A stretch of 64,000 nucleotides of DNA from Bacillota bacterium (GTDB lineage: Bacteria > Bacillota > SHA-98 > UBA4971): NCBI GenBank assembly GCA_024653485.1, contig JANLFY010000012.1, positions 1 through 64,000 on the forward strand. Direction: 5' to 3'. A model generated the notes under the pieces. The model saw nothing but the letters and a program-made list of their open reading frames with translations, searched no databases and had not been told where the DNA came from. Position numbers and translations under genes: made by a program. This document shows, in pieces, positions 17,352 through 25,745 of this stretch. The first letter of the stretch is position 1; each line of letters begins with the position of its first letter.

Positions 17352-18257
17352 TTGGAACTCTGGTTTAGCGAGAGGCAGACGCCGAGCGTGGCGCTGTCTT
17401 TCAAGATCGCTCGTACCGTTCACCGCGAGCAGACGAAGTACCAGGATCTTGCGGTTCTCGAAACCACCGACGACAGAAGGGTCCTTGTCCTGGACGGCTG
17501 CATCATGACGACGGACCTGGACGAGTTCGTGTATCACGAGATGATCGCCCACGTGCCCATGTGCACGCATCCGAACCCTCGGACCGTGCTCGTCGTGGGC
17601 GGGGGCGACGGCGGCACCATACGAGAGGTGCTCAAGCACGGATCGGTGCAGACCGCGGTGCTCGCCGAGATAGACGAGGGGGTCATAGAAGCGAGCCGCC
17701 GCCACCTGCCGCACCTGTCCGCGTCTCTAGCGGATCCCAGGTGCCGCATCATGGTAGGCGACGGAGCGGAGCACGTGAGGTCCCACCGCGGCGAGTACGA
17801 CGTAATCATCTGTGACTCAACCGACCCGGTGGGCCCCGGGACCGTGCTTTTCTCGGAGGAATTCTACGGCGATTGCCATCGTTCCTTGACCGTCGACGGA
17901 GTGTTCTGCGCGCAGATGGAGTCGCCGTTTGTCCACGCCGAAGTCATCGGGAGGTCTGTGGAAAGCCTTCGACGGGTGTTCCCTGTGGTGCGGCTGTATC
18001 TCGCGGTTGTTCCCTCATACCCAGGAGCGCTGTGGAGCTTCGTCCTGGCGTCCAAGAAACACGACCCGATCCGGGACGCGCGGGCAGTGAGCCTTGAAAC
18101 GCGCTACTACTCTCCTGAAGTCCACAAGGCTGCATTCGTCCTTCCGAGGTTCGTCGAGGAGCTCGTGCGTCCGCGGGATTCGCGAGACGGGCAGGGAGGA
18201 GAGGGCGGAAACGTCGGACGCTACGTCGGATCAGACGCGGGATCCGCGAGCCCTTGA
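17352..18257 (+). CDS. speE: Spermidine synthase (polyamine aminopropyltransferase)
   Basis: Transfers aminopropyl from decarboxylated SAM to putrescine. The 301-residue protein has the N-terminal beta domain (1-60) and a Rossmann methyltransferase-like domain with GGGDGGTIREVLKH, the acidic AEIDEGVIEASRRHLP and the catalytic loop CDSTDPVGPG. TTG 17352 is set by GGGAGG 7 bases upstream. The last 25 residues are a low-complexity Gly/Ser/Asp tail beyond the fold. No SAM decarboxylase gene is present in the window. The fur gene begins 25 bases downstream, so read-through into the iron cluster from this strong promoter is possible. Confidence 0.95.
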   Translation: MELWFSERQTPSVALSFKIARTVHREQTKYQDLAVLETTDDRRVLVLDGCIMTTDLDEFVYHEMIAHVPMCTHPNPRTVLVVGGGDGGTIREVLKHGSVQTAVLAEIDEGVIEASRRHLPHLSASLADPRCRIMVGDGAEHVRSHRGEYDVIICDSTDPVGPGTVLFSEEFYGDCHRSLTVDGVFCAQMESPFVHAEVIGRSVESLRRVFPVVRLYLAVVPSYPGALWSFVLASKKHDPIRDARAVSLETRYYSPEVHKAAFVLPRFVEELVRPRDSRDGQGGEGGNVGRYVGSDAGSASP

Positions 18258-18281
18258 GGACCAAAAGCAGGAGGTGAGGAG

Positions 18282-18767
18282 GTGCCCCGCGAGCTTTCGG
18301 ACATAAAGGAGCTTCTTGCCGAGAGAGACCTGAGATTGACTCCGCAGAGAGAGGCCATTCTTCGTGTCCTCGTGAACCATGCGGACCTGCACCTTTCCGC
18401 AGACGAGGTTTTCCGGCGCACGAAAGAGGAATGCCCGGACATCGGTCTAGCCACCGTGTACCGTACCCTAGAGATCTTTGAGAATCTCGGAATCATTCAC
18501 AAGCTGCAGTTCGGTGAGGAAGGCAGCAGGTACGAGTTCAACCCCGAGTTCCAGAAACACTACCACCACCACCTCATATGCCTGAGTTGCGGCGGCATCT
18601 TCGAATTCAACGAGGACCTTCTCGACGACATAGAGAGGGCCATCTCCGAGCGCACCGGCTTCGACGTCGTTGATCATAGCCTCAGAGTCTATGGATACTG
18701 TCGGAGATGCCGGACCGCCGCGCGTGGGACGGGCGACGTCGCCGACAGCCAGAACAAGAGCTCATAG
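18282..18767 (+). CDS. Fur-family metal-dependent repressor
   Basis: DNA-binding metal sensor, 161 residues. A winged helix occupies 1-85 (recognition region ECPDIGLATVYRTLEIFENL). A dimerisation domain follows with YHHHLICLSCGGIFEF and a C-terminal CRRC. These are the His cluster and paired CxxC zinc site of Fur/Zur/PerR proteins. Start GTG 18282 has AGGAGG 7 bases upstream. Direct linkage to feoB-feoA favours Fur (ferrous iron sensing) over PerR or Zur, but sequence alone does not separate them. No classical Fur box was found in the short flanking spacers. Confidence 0.9.
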   Translation: MPRELSDIKELLAERDLRLTPQREAILRVLVNHADLHLSADEVFRRTKEECPDIGLATVYRTLEIFENLGIIHKLQFGEEGSRYEFNPEFQKHYHHHLICLSCGGIFEFNEDLLDDIERAISERTGFDVVDHSLRVYGYCRRCRTAARGTGDVADSQNKSS

Positions 18768-18812
18768 CTACGCATAACATATCCCAACCTGCTCCAGGAG
18801 GCGACGTGCTCA

Positions 18813-19445
18813 GTGCGCCGTAGGAAGCTTGCTGTCGTCGGGACGCCCAACGTAGGCAAGAGCGTGCTCTTCAACGTGCTGACAGGCGCTTACGCCACCG
18901 TCTCCAACTATCCAGGGACCACTGTGGACGTCTCGCGCGGTCTCGCAAAGATTCGCGGAGTCCCGTTCGAGGTCATAGATACCCCCGGCGCGTACTCCCT
19001 CGTGCCCATCACAGAGGAGGAGCGGGTGACGCTGTTGCTTCTCCTCGAAGAGGACATCGACGTGGTTGTGCACGTCGTGGACGCGCGAAACCTCCGACGG
19101 ATGCTCCCCCTCACGCTGCAACTCATCGAAGCGGGGTTTCCGCTGCTGGTCGACGTCAACATATTGGACGAGGCAGAGCGCATAGGGATAAGAATAGACA
19201 TCCCACGCCTCGAACAGGAGCTGGGCGTGGCCGTGGTCGGCACGGTGCTCACGCGCGGGCTCGGGATAGAGGCTCTCAAGGACAGGGTGGTGGCGTGTGT
19301 CCAGGGTGTCTCCAGTATCGCAGGCGCACGCGTCGGGACGCTTCGTGGACCACATAGAGCGCGCCGCACGGGAGATCGAGGGCGTGCTCCGGGGGCGCTA
19401 CCGCATGTCGAAGAGGGCTATCGCCCTCCTGCTCCTCTCGGATGA
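18813..19445 (+). CDS. feoB: FeoB GTPase domain, first part of a split or frameshifted FeoB
   Basis: N-terminal G domain of the ferrous iron transporter. G1 is GTPNVGKS, the switch region SNYPGTTVDVS, G3 DTPGAYSL and G4 NILD; a helix then runs to about residue 170. The genuine family match ends near position 19310. The last 45 residues of this frame (Arg/Gly/Pro-rich) look like out-of-frame translation, and the family sequence continues one base over. GTG 18813 has AGGAGG 11 bases upstream. It may be a 210-residue separate GTPase working with the next frame, or half of a frameshifted gene; see the next entry. Confidence 0.8.
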   Translation: MRRRKLAVVGTPNVGKSVLFNVLTGAYATVSNYPGTTVDVSRGLAKIRGVPFEVIDTPGAYSLVPITEEERVTLLLLLEEDIDVVVHVVDARNLRRMLPLTLQLIEAGFPLLVDVNILDEAERIGIRIDIPRLEQELGVAVVGTVLTRGLGIEALKDRVVACVQGVSSIAGARVGTLRGPHRARRTGDRGRAPGALPHVEEGYRPPAPLG

Positions 19446-20772
19446 CAAGGACGTGCACGCTCTGGTACGCAGGACTGAAGGAGGCGAGCGTCACGATCGG
19501 ATCCGCAGGATCGTGGAGTCGACGGCGAGGCTCGCTGACATGCCCTTGTCCTACTTGATCGGCCTCGAACGCCAGGAGCGGGCGGACCTCATCGCCAGGC
19601 GGGTGACCACAGAGGGCTCCCGACGCGTTGGCTATGCCGCACAGGCTCTGGACTTCGTGACGCTGTTCCCGCCGACCGCGATCCCGTTGCTCCTCGTCGT
19701 GCTCTACTTGGGGCTGTACCGGTTGGTGGGAGTGTTCGGAGCCGGTACGCTGGTGGACTTTCTAGAGAGGTGCGTGTTCGGCGAGGTCGTGAATCCCTTC
19801 GTGAACGCCCTCGTGGCGCGGCACGTAGGCAACGCGGCCCTGAGAGAGCTTCTTGCCGGTGATTACGGCCTCATCACGCTCGGCTTGCGGTACTCGGTGG
19901 CCATCGTGCTGCCGGTGGTCGGCACGTTCTTCTTGGTGTTTTCGATCCTCGAGGACACCGGTTACCTGCCGAGGATCGCACTCATGGTGGACAGAGCCTT
20001 CAAGCTGATAGGACTGAGCGGTAGGGCGGTGATCCCCATAACTCTCGGCTTCGGCTGCGGAACGATGGCTACGATGGTGACACGGACCCTCGAGACCAGG
20101 CGGGAACGGACCGTAGCCACGCTGCTCCTGGCGCTCGCCGTGCCGTGCTCCGCACAGCTCGGTGTGACCTTGGGAATGCTCTCGACGAGGCCGCGGGCGG
20201 TGCTGCTGTGGGTGGGGGTGGTTGGCACGGTGTTTCTCGTGGCGGGGGGCGCGGCCTCGCGGTTTCTCCCGGGCGAGCGGCCGGTATTCTACATGGAGGT
20301 GCCGCCCCTCCGCGTGCCGGTGGTGTCGAATGTGCTCGCAAAGACGTTCGCCCGCATGAGATGGTACTTCGCCGAGGTGATGCCGCTCTTCCTGGGGGCG
20401 AGCCTCGTCATCTGGGTCGGCAGGATGACGGGCCTCTTCCAACTTGTGCTGAAGGGGTTGGAGGTTCCGGTGACGCTCATCGGCCTGCCGCCGGAGGCGG
20501 CGTTCTCCTTCCTTTTCGGTTTCTTACGGCGAGACTACGGAGCTGCGGGGCTGTATGACCTTGCGAGGTCCGGGAAGCTCACCGACCAGCAGCTCGTTGT
20601 GGCGTCGGTTGCCCTCACGTTGTTCGTCCCGTGTGTCGCGCAGTTCGCGATGATGTGGAAGGAACGAGGCTGGAGAACCGCGCTCGCCATCACCGCCTTA
20701 GCGTTGGCGGTCGCCTTCGGCACGGGCTACCTTCTCAACCTAGTCCTGACGGAGATTGGTGCCGTAGTATGA
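19297..20772 (+). CDS. feoB: FeoB membrane permease part, in a different frame
   Basis: Carries the rest of FeoB: the helical linker (from SGRFVDHIERAAREIEG), then about 8-10 membrane segments. The two gate motifs are recognisable: VGTFFLVFSILEDTGYLPRI with GFGCGTMATMVTRTLE, then LALAVPCSAQLGV. The usual GFGCNVPA is GFGCGTMA here, but the Cys is kept. The frame overlaps the GTPase frame by about 150 bases. A possible GTG (19297) follows a GGGTGG-like purine run, so independent translation is conceivable. A one-base indel, real or from sequencing, explains the arrangement equally well. FeoA overlaps its stop by 4 bases. Confidence 0.85.
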   Translation: MSRVSPVSQAHASGRFVDHIERAAREIEGVLRGRYRMSKRAIALLLLSDDKDVHALVRRTEGGERHDRIRRIVESTARLADMPLSYLIGLERQERADLIARRVTTEGSRRVGYAAQALDFVTLFPPTAIPLLLVVLYLGLYRLVGVFGAGTLVDFLERCVFGEVVNPFVNALVARHVGNAALRELLAGDYGLITLGLRYSVAIVLPVVGTFFLVFSILEDTGYLPRIALMVDRAFKLIGLSGRAVIPITLGFGCGTMATMVTRTLETRRERTVATLLLALAVPCSAQLGVTLGMLSTRPRAVLLWVGVVGTVFLVAGGAASRFLPGERPVFYMEVPPLRVPVVSNVLAKTFARMRWYFAEVMPLFLGASLVIWVGRMTGLFQLVLKGLEVPVTLIGLPPEAAFSFLFGFLRRDYGAAGLYDLARSGKLTDQQLVVASVALTLFVPCVAQFAMMWKERGWRTALAITALALAVAFGTGYLLNLVLTEIGAVV

Positions 20773-21104
20773 TGAGCGTTGCGAGCGGAGGCGCGCGGAT
20801 AATCCGCGTCCGGCGCGACACAATAAGTCAAGAGCGTGGCCAGTCCACGCGTCCCCTTGCGGCGCTCAACGCGGGCGACCGAGGACGGGTGGTGCGGGTC
20901 AACAGCGCGAGCGCCCCCCTCCTTCAGAAACTCCTTGCCATGGCAGTGCTTCCGGGAAGCGAGGTCAGGGTGAACCTGACGTTTCCGGTATTCGTGTTGG
21001 AGACCGACAACACGCGTGTGGCGGTAGACCGCGCAATTGCGGCGCAGATCTTAGTGGAACCAGCCGTGGATTCGGGAAGACGACTCGACGGCACGAAGGG
21101 ATGA
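20769..21104 (+). CDS. feoA: FeoA-family SH3-like protein
   Basis: Small cytosolic partner of FeoB, 111 residues. The C-terminal 75 residues match the FeoA beta-barrel: LAALNAGDRGRVVRV, a helix with LLAMAVLPGSEVRV, then a closing strand near VAVDRAIAAQILVE. The first 30 residues are an Arg-rich extension. Its ATG shares the ATGA overlap with the feoB stop, showing translational coupling. The gene order feoB-feoA reverses the order of E. coli. Confidence 0.88.
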   Translation: MMSVASGGARIIRVRRDTISQERGQSTRPLAALNAGDRGRVVRVNSASAPLLQKLLAMAVLPGSEVRVNLTFPVFVLETDNTRVAVDRAIAAQILVEPAVDSGRRLDGTKG

Positions 21105-21114
21105 CTGGCGGGCT

Positions 21115-21558
21115 TTGCTCTCTGTAGCGCTCCGGTTTCTAGTGGCCTCCGCTCTATCGTCGGGGGTCGCTTTCGTGTTCAACAGGGCGGCGTCGCGTGG
21201 AGGCCGACCCGGGCCGCTCGTGGCGTTCGTGCTTGGTCCGGGCATCGAGGAGGCTGCCAAGACTGGCTTCGCGCTGGCTGTAGGGGCACCGGTGGTCCTG
21301 GCGCATCTCGGCTTTGGCGCAGTGGAAGCGGTGTACGATGCTTGGGGACGACGCGCTTCTGGCGAGAACAGGGCATCCGGGCTTGCTGCGGGGACCATGA
21401 GCCTTCTGAGCCATTCCGCGCTCGGGATCGTTGCTCGCGAGGTGCTCGTTCGAACGGGGGAGCCGCTTCTTGCAGTGATGGTCGCGTCCGCCGTGCATGC
21501 CTTATGGAACGTCGGAATGGTCGTGCTGACGGGAGCGAGCAGGCGGTGGCAGCCATAA
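21115..21558 (+). CDS. Small PrsW-like putative intramembrane protease
   Basis: A 147-residue protein with about four hydrophobic segments. Three elements fit the PrsW/CPBP-type glutamic metalloprotease pattern: EEAAK near residue 43 (the EExxK motif), GFGAVEAVYD near 65-75, and HALWN near 130. PrsW cleaves anti-sigma factors in Bacillus but is longer (about 220 residues), so this is a compact version or a distant relative. The start is uncertain: TTG 21115 lies 10 bases after the feoA stop with a weak SD. Position at the end of the feo operon suggests co-expression, perhaps processing of a membrane regulator (speculative). Confidence 0.55.
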   Translation: MLSVALRFLVASALSSGVAFVFNRAASRGGRPGPLVAFVLGPGIEEAAKTGFALAVGAPVVLAHLGFGAVEAVYDAWGRRASGENRASGLAAGTMSLLSHSALGIVAREVLVRTGEPLLAVMVASAVHALWNVGMVVLTGASRRWQP

Positions 21559-21566
21559 ACCTAAGA

Positions 21567-21596
21567 TTGACTTGGTTTCGCGACGGGTAATATAAT
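21567..21596 (+). promoter_or_regulatory. Sigma-A promoter for the mfd leader
   Basis: TTGACT (21567-21572), 18 bases, TATAAT (21591-21596). One mismatch in the -35 box. Predicted start near 21603. Confidence 0.8.
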
Positions 21597-21635
21597 GAAA
21601 CGCAAGGCGGCACGAGAAAACGCCGGCGTCAAGTA

Positions 21636-21682
21636 GGGCTTTAGACGGGTGTACACGGGGTGCCTTGGGCTAAAGCCCTTTT
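21636..21682 (+). terminator. Leader terminator-like hairpin upstream of mfd
   Basis: GGGCTTTAG (21636-21644) pairs perfectly with CTAAAGCCC (21670-21678) around a 25-base loop, followed at once by TTTT (21679-21682). It lies about 35 bases after the predicted start and about 160 bases before mfd. No gene ends just before it on this strand except the PrsW-like gene, whose transcript would also pass through it. It is either that operon's terminator or an attenuator for mfd. No known riboswitch consensus was recognised in 21603-21682. Confidence 0.65.
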
Positions 21683-21845
21683 CGGCATGGGCGTGTGCGG
21701 AAGCTCGCGACCCCGGGCTGGGCTCCGTTGCAACTCACAGCCGACGGCAGGTTCCAGCGGACCCGTTCCGAGCTTAATGGGATGACCGGGTCCAGCGCGA
21801 CTGCCGGCTATGAAAGCCGATCCCAAATCCCAGGAGGAGTGCCTT

Positions 21846-24800
21846 TTGAACAGCTTTCTCTCAGTGCTCATGGAGTCCCCGGAGTTCGAGACCACGTCTT
21901 CCAGCCTGGAGAGAGGGATGCCGTCCCAGGTAGTGCTGGGCCTCACGGGGTCCATGAAAAGCTATGTCCTTGCTGCGCTGTACCGGAGCTGTCCGGTTCG
22001 TCCTTTCATCGTGGTCACATACAGCCCGCAGCAGGCGGAAAAGCTCTCAGGGGATCTTGCCACGCTGTTGTCTCCAGGAGAAGTCCTCACGTTCCCCGCG
22101 CTCGAGCTGTGGCCGCACGAAGAGGCAGCTGAGAACGCCGAACTGATCGCCCAGAGAATCGCGGTTGAGGCGCGCCTCGTAAGGGGCAGGCGGGCTCTGG
22201 TGGTCGTGACGGCTAGGGCCTTCGCGAGAAAGCTCGTTCCAGCACGGGTCTTCTCAGAGTTCGCGTTCGCTCTCAAGCCCGGCGAGAGGCACGATCGAGA
22301 CCGTCTGGCGTCGCGTCTTGCGTCCATGGGGTATGAGAGAGCGGAGCTCGTGGAGAGGCGCGGGCAGTTCGCCACTAGGGGAGACATACTCGACGTCTTC
22401 CCTCCGGATAGTGCGTCGCCTCTGCGGATAGAGTTCTTTGACGACGAGATCGACTCGATAAGGGAGTTCGATCTCGAGAGCCAGCGGTCGAACCAAGGAG
22501 TCACGCACGCGGTCGTCGCCCCAGCCCGCGAGTTCCTCATCTCACCGGACGTGCGCGAGGCAGGGTTGGCCCGGCTCGAGGCGCAGGTTTCTTCCCAGCG
22601 CAGGCGGCTGGAGGGGTTAGGGCGCGTGGAGGAGGCGAGAGCGCTGGGGGTGCGCGCGGACACGGCCCTGGAGAAGTTCCGCGAACAACTCTACTTCGAC
22701 GGCGATCATCAGTATGCTCCGGCCTTCTACGACGGACTTGGGACCATAATCGACTATGCCGCCGATCCCTTGGTGGTCGTGGACGAACCTGCCCGCCTGA
22801 AAGAGGCCTTCCTCGGTTTCGAGACGGAGGTGCGTGAGGCGTACAGCACGCTCCTGGAGACCGGGAGGGTGCTCCCGACGGAGGCTTCGCTCTTCTGTTC
22901 CTCAGAGGAGGCGATGGCTTGCCTCCATCGCAGACAGCGCGTGGAGTTCGTGCTGCTCGCCAGGGGTGTGGATCTCACTCACACCGACAGGGTCAGGTCG
23001 TTCTCAGGCAAGCCGGCAAGTCCTTATCATGGCAAGTTCGACTTGTTGGTCAGGGATCTCAAGGCATGGCGCAGGAAGAACCACCGGGTAGTCGTCGTGG
23101 TCACCACCGAAGACAGGGCGCGAAGGTTCCGCGAGGTCATGTCGGAGAACGGTATCGAGGTCACGTACGTGCAGTCCATTGCCGAGGAGGTCAAGCCCGG
23201 AAACGTCGTCGTGACCGTGGGGTCTCTCGAGAGCGGTTTCGAGTTTCCGTCGCTGCGCCTGGTGGTGCTCACAGACGTCGAGCTGTACGGAGCGGAGAAG
23301 CACAGACGCAGGCTGTCTCAGCCGGCTCAAACCCCCGGATCGCGGCTCGCAGCGTTCACGGAACTGCGACCCGGGGACTATGTGGTACACGTGGCTCACG
23401 GCATTGGGAGGTACATGGGAGTCAAGACGCTCGAGGCGGCCGGGGCGAAGCGCGACTACCTGTTGATCCAGTACGCGGGCGAGGACAAACTGTACGTGCC
23501 CACGGACCAGATCGGCCTGCTGCAGAAGTACGTCGGTCCGGAGGAGTCGCCGCCCAGGCTCTACAAGCTCGGAGGAACAGAGTGGAGCAAGGTGAAGGCC
23601 AGGGTGAAGGAGTCCGTCCGGGACATGGCCAGGGGTCTCCTCGAGCTGTACGCCGCGCGCGAAGCCATACAAGGTCACGCCTTCAGCGCTGACACGCCTT
23701 GGCAGAGAGAGTTCGAGGACGCGTTCCCGTACGAAGAGACTCCTGATCAGCTGAACGCCGTGGCAGAAGTGAAGGCGGACATGGAGAGGCCGAGGCCAAT
23801 GGATCGACTGCTGTGTGGAGACGTGGGTTACGGCAAGACCGAGGTGGCGATCAGGGCAGCGTTCAAAGCGGTCATGGACTCCAAGCAAGTGGCAGTGCTC
23901 GTGCCGACCACGATCCTGGCGCAGCAGCACTTCACTACGTTCAAGGACAGATTTGCGGGCTACCCCGTAAAGATCGCTGCTCTCTCAAGGTTCCAATCTG
24001 AGTCGGAACAGCGAGAGATCTTGAGGGACTTGAGGAGGGGGTCCTTGGACATTGTCATTGGCACCCATAGGCTGCTTCAGCCTGACGTCAAGTTCAAAGA
24101 TCTCGGGCTCGTGGTCGTGGACGAGGAGCAAAGGTTCGGGGTCGCACACAAGGAATTCCTGAAGGAACTGAGGAAGACGGTCGACGTTCTTACACTGACG
24201 GCGACCCCTATTCCAAGAACGCTTCACATGGCGCTCACCGGCGTCCGCGACATGAGCATCATCGAAACCCCCCCTGAGGACAGGTTCCCCGTACGGACCT
24301 ATGTGATGGAGCACGATGACGCGGTGATCCGTGAGGCCATCGTTCGTGAGCTGGCCAGGGGCGGACAAGTATACTACGTGCACAATCGTGTGCAGACCAT
24401 AGACTCCGTGGCGGTGTTCCTATCCCGCCTCGTTCCTGAGGCCAGGATAGCGGTGGCCCACGGCCAGATGCCAGAGGACAGGCTCGAGGAAGTCATGCTC
24501 AGGTTCCTCGACCACGAGTACGACGTGTTGGTTGCCACGACCATCATCGAGAACGGGCTCGACATAGCCAACGTGAACACGCTCATAGTGACCGATGCGG
24601 ATACGCTCGGACTCGCCCAGTTGTACCAGTTGCGCGGCCGAGTGGGACGCAGCAACAGAGTGGCGTACGCATATTTCATGTACCATAGGAATGGCGTGCT
24701 CTCCGAGGTCGCGGAGAAGAGGCTGTCGGCAATCAAGGAGTTCACAGACTTCGGGTCGGGCTTCAAGATAGCCATGCGCGATCTGGAGATCAGAGGGGCT

Positions 24801-25463
24801 GGAAACCTTCTAGGAGCGGAGCAACACGGCCACATAGCAGCCGTGGGCTTCGAGCTCTACTCGCGGTTAGTGGAAGAGGCCGTGAGGGAGCTTCGCGGCA
24901 GGCCCGCCAAGGAGGAGAAGGCGGAGCCCGTCATAGACCTCGGCGTGAGCGCTTTCATCGGGGAAGATTATCTCGCCGATCCGAGGTTGAAGATCGAGAT
25001 GTACAAGAAGATCAACGCTGCAAGGACAGTGGAGGACATTCGCGATCTCGAAGAGGAGATCGAGGACAGGTTCGGCCCCGCACCGGAGCCGTGCCGAAAC
25101 CTGCTCACCATCGCACGCATCCGGGCCATCTCGAGGGAAATGGGGGTGGCCCAGGTGGCGTCCGAGCGAGACCAGGTGGTCGTGAAGCTGCTGCCCGGGG
25201 CGAAGGTTTCCCAGGACCAGGTCATGGAGGCCGTCAGGGCCAACAGGGGCAGGGTTTACGCGAACTTCGGCAAGAGCCCGTCCCTACGAATCAGGCGTTC
25301 AGGTCTGTCCGACGGGGATCTTCTGCGAGTCATAGAAGACACGCTCCATCTCGTTCAGGCCCGTTCTCCGGAGGCGTGGGAGGCGCGCCGACAGTACGAC
25401 CAAGGAAAGCGCGGTCTTTCCGGAGGCGGGAAACTCGGTGGTCGTGCGACGTCCATTGGATAG
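21846..25463 (+). CDS. mfd: Transcription-repair coupling factor
   Basis: Mfd displaces RNA polymerase stalled at DNA lesions and recruits UvrA. The 1205-residue protein has the UvrB-like N-terminal module (residues 1-350, GLTGSMKS degenerate Walker A), the RNA-polymerase-interacting Tudor-like domain near 500-560 (DYVVHVAHGIGRYMG), and a RecG-like motor. The motor has Walker A GDVGYGKT near 658, DEEQ near 758, motif III TLTATPIPRT and motif VI QLRGRVGRSNR. A TRCF C-terminal domain closes it. TTG 21846 is chosen because AGGAGG (21832-21837) is 8 bases upstream; the in-frame ATG 21810 precedes that SD. spoVT follows, as in many Bacillota. Confidence 0.96.
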   Translation: MNSFLSVLMESPEFETTSSSLERGMPSQVVLGLTGSMKSYVLAALYRSCPVRPFIVVTYSPQQAEKLSGDLATLLSPGEVLTFPALELWPHEEAAENAELIAQRIAVEARLVRGRRALVVVTARAFARKLVPARVFSEFAFALKPGERHDRDRLASRLASMGYERAELVERRGQFATRGDILDVFPPDSASPLRIEFFDDEIDSIREFDLESQRSNQGVTHAVVAPAREFLISPDVREAGLARLEAQVSSQRRRLEGLGRVEEARALGVRADTALEKFREQLYFDGDHQYAPAFYDGLGTIIDYAADPLVVVDEPARLKEAFLGFETEVREAYSTLLETGRVLPTEASLFCSSEEAMACLHRRQRVEFVLLARGVDLTHTDRVRSFSGKPASPYHGKFDLLVRDLKAWRRKNHRVVVVVTTEDRARRFREVMSENGIEVTYVQSIAEEVKPGNVVVTVGSLESGFEFPSLRLVVLTDVELYGAEKHRRRLSQPAQTPGSRLAAFTELRPGDYVVHVAHGIGRYMGVKTLEAAGAKRDYLLIQYAGEDKLYVPTDQIGLLQKYVGPEESPPRLYKLGGTEWSKVKARVKESVRDMARGLLELYAAREAIQGHAFSADTPWQREFEDAFPYEETPDQLNAVAEVKADMERPRPMDRLLCGDVGYGKTEVAIRAAFKAVMDSKQVAVLVPTTILAQQHFTTFKDRFAGYPVKIAALSRFQSESEQREILRDLRRGSLDIVIGTHRLLQPDVKFKDLGLVVVDEEQRFGVAHKEFLKELRKTVDVLTLTATPIPRTLHMALTGVRDMSIIETPPEDRFPVRTYVMEHDDAVIREAIVRELARGGQVYYVHNRVQTIDSVAVFLSRLVPEARIAVAHGQMPEDRLEEVMLRFLDHEYDVLVATTIIENGLDIANVNTLIVTDADTLGLAQLYQLRGRVGRSNRVAYAYFMYHRNGVLSEVAEKRLSAIKEFTDFGSGFKIAMRDLEIRGAGNLLGAEQHGHIAAVGFELYSRLVEEAVRELRGRPAKEEKAEPVIDLGVSAFIGEDYLADPRLKIEMYKKINAARTVEDIRDLEEEIEDRFGPAPEPCRNLLTIARIRAISREMGVAQVASERDQVVVKLLPGAKVSQDQVMEAVRANRGRVYANFGKSPSLRIRRSGLSDGDLLRVIEDTLHLVQARSPEAWEARRQYDQGKRGLSGGGKLGGRATSIG

Positions 25464-25660
25464 CGGACATGGGCGTCTCACAGCCTCAGCCGGGTAGCTC
25501 TGCATGTTTGTTGCGTAGTTGGTTACCATATACTCTGCGAGACCGGGGTTGGAAAGCAGAGAAGGCGCAAGGCTTGGGCAGTGCGCGGCGCCTGGCGGGA
25601 CGCGGTGACGTCGCGTTGCAGGCTGCGGGCTTGAAACGGTCGACGAGTATGTGGCAAAAC

Positions 25661-25691
25661 TGAATAAAATTGTCATTAGAGTAATAGTCTA
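25661..25691 (+). promoter_or_regulatory. Possible sigma-G promoter of spoVT
   Basis: TGAATA (25661-25666), 18 bases, TAGTCTA (25685-25691). Sigma-G sites read roughly GHATR-N17/18-CATNNTA. The -35 fits well and the -10 only in part. Spore-stage expression of spoVT is established in Bacillus, which is why the site was sought. Confidence 0.45.
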
Positions 25692-25745
25692 TGGATGAAC
25701 ACGTAGATCAAACGAGATTATCTTGACTTGAGAGGAGGGACAACG

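Noticed and set aside
16137-17714. Minus-strand frame of 525 codons
   Set aside because: Covers yjjX, the DUF1540 gene and the start of speE in antisense; low-complexity His/Arg/Pro composition.
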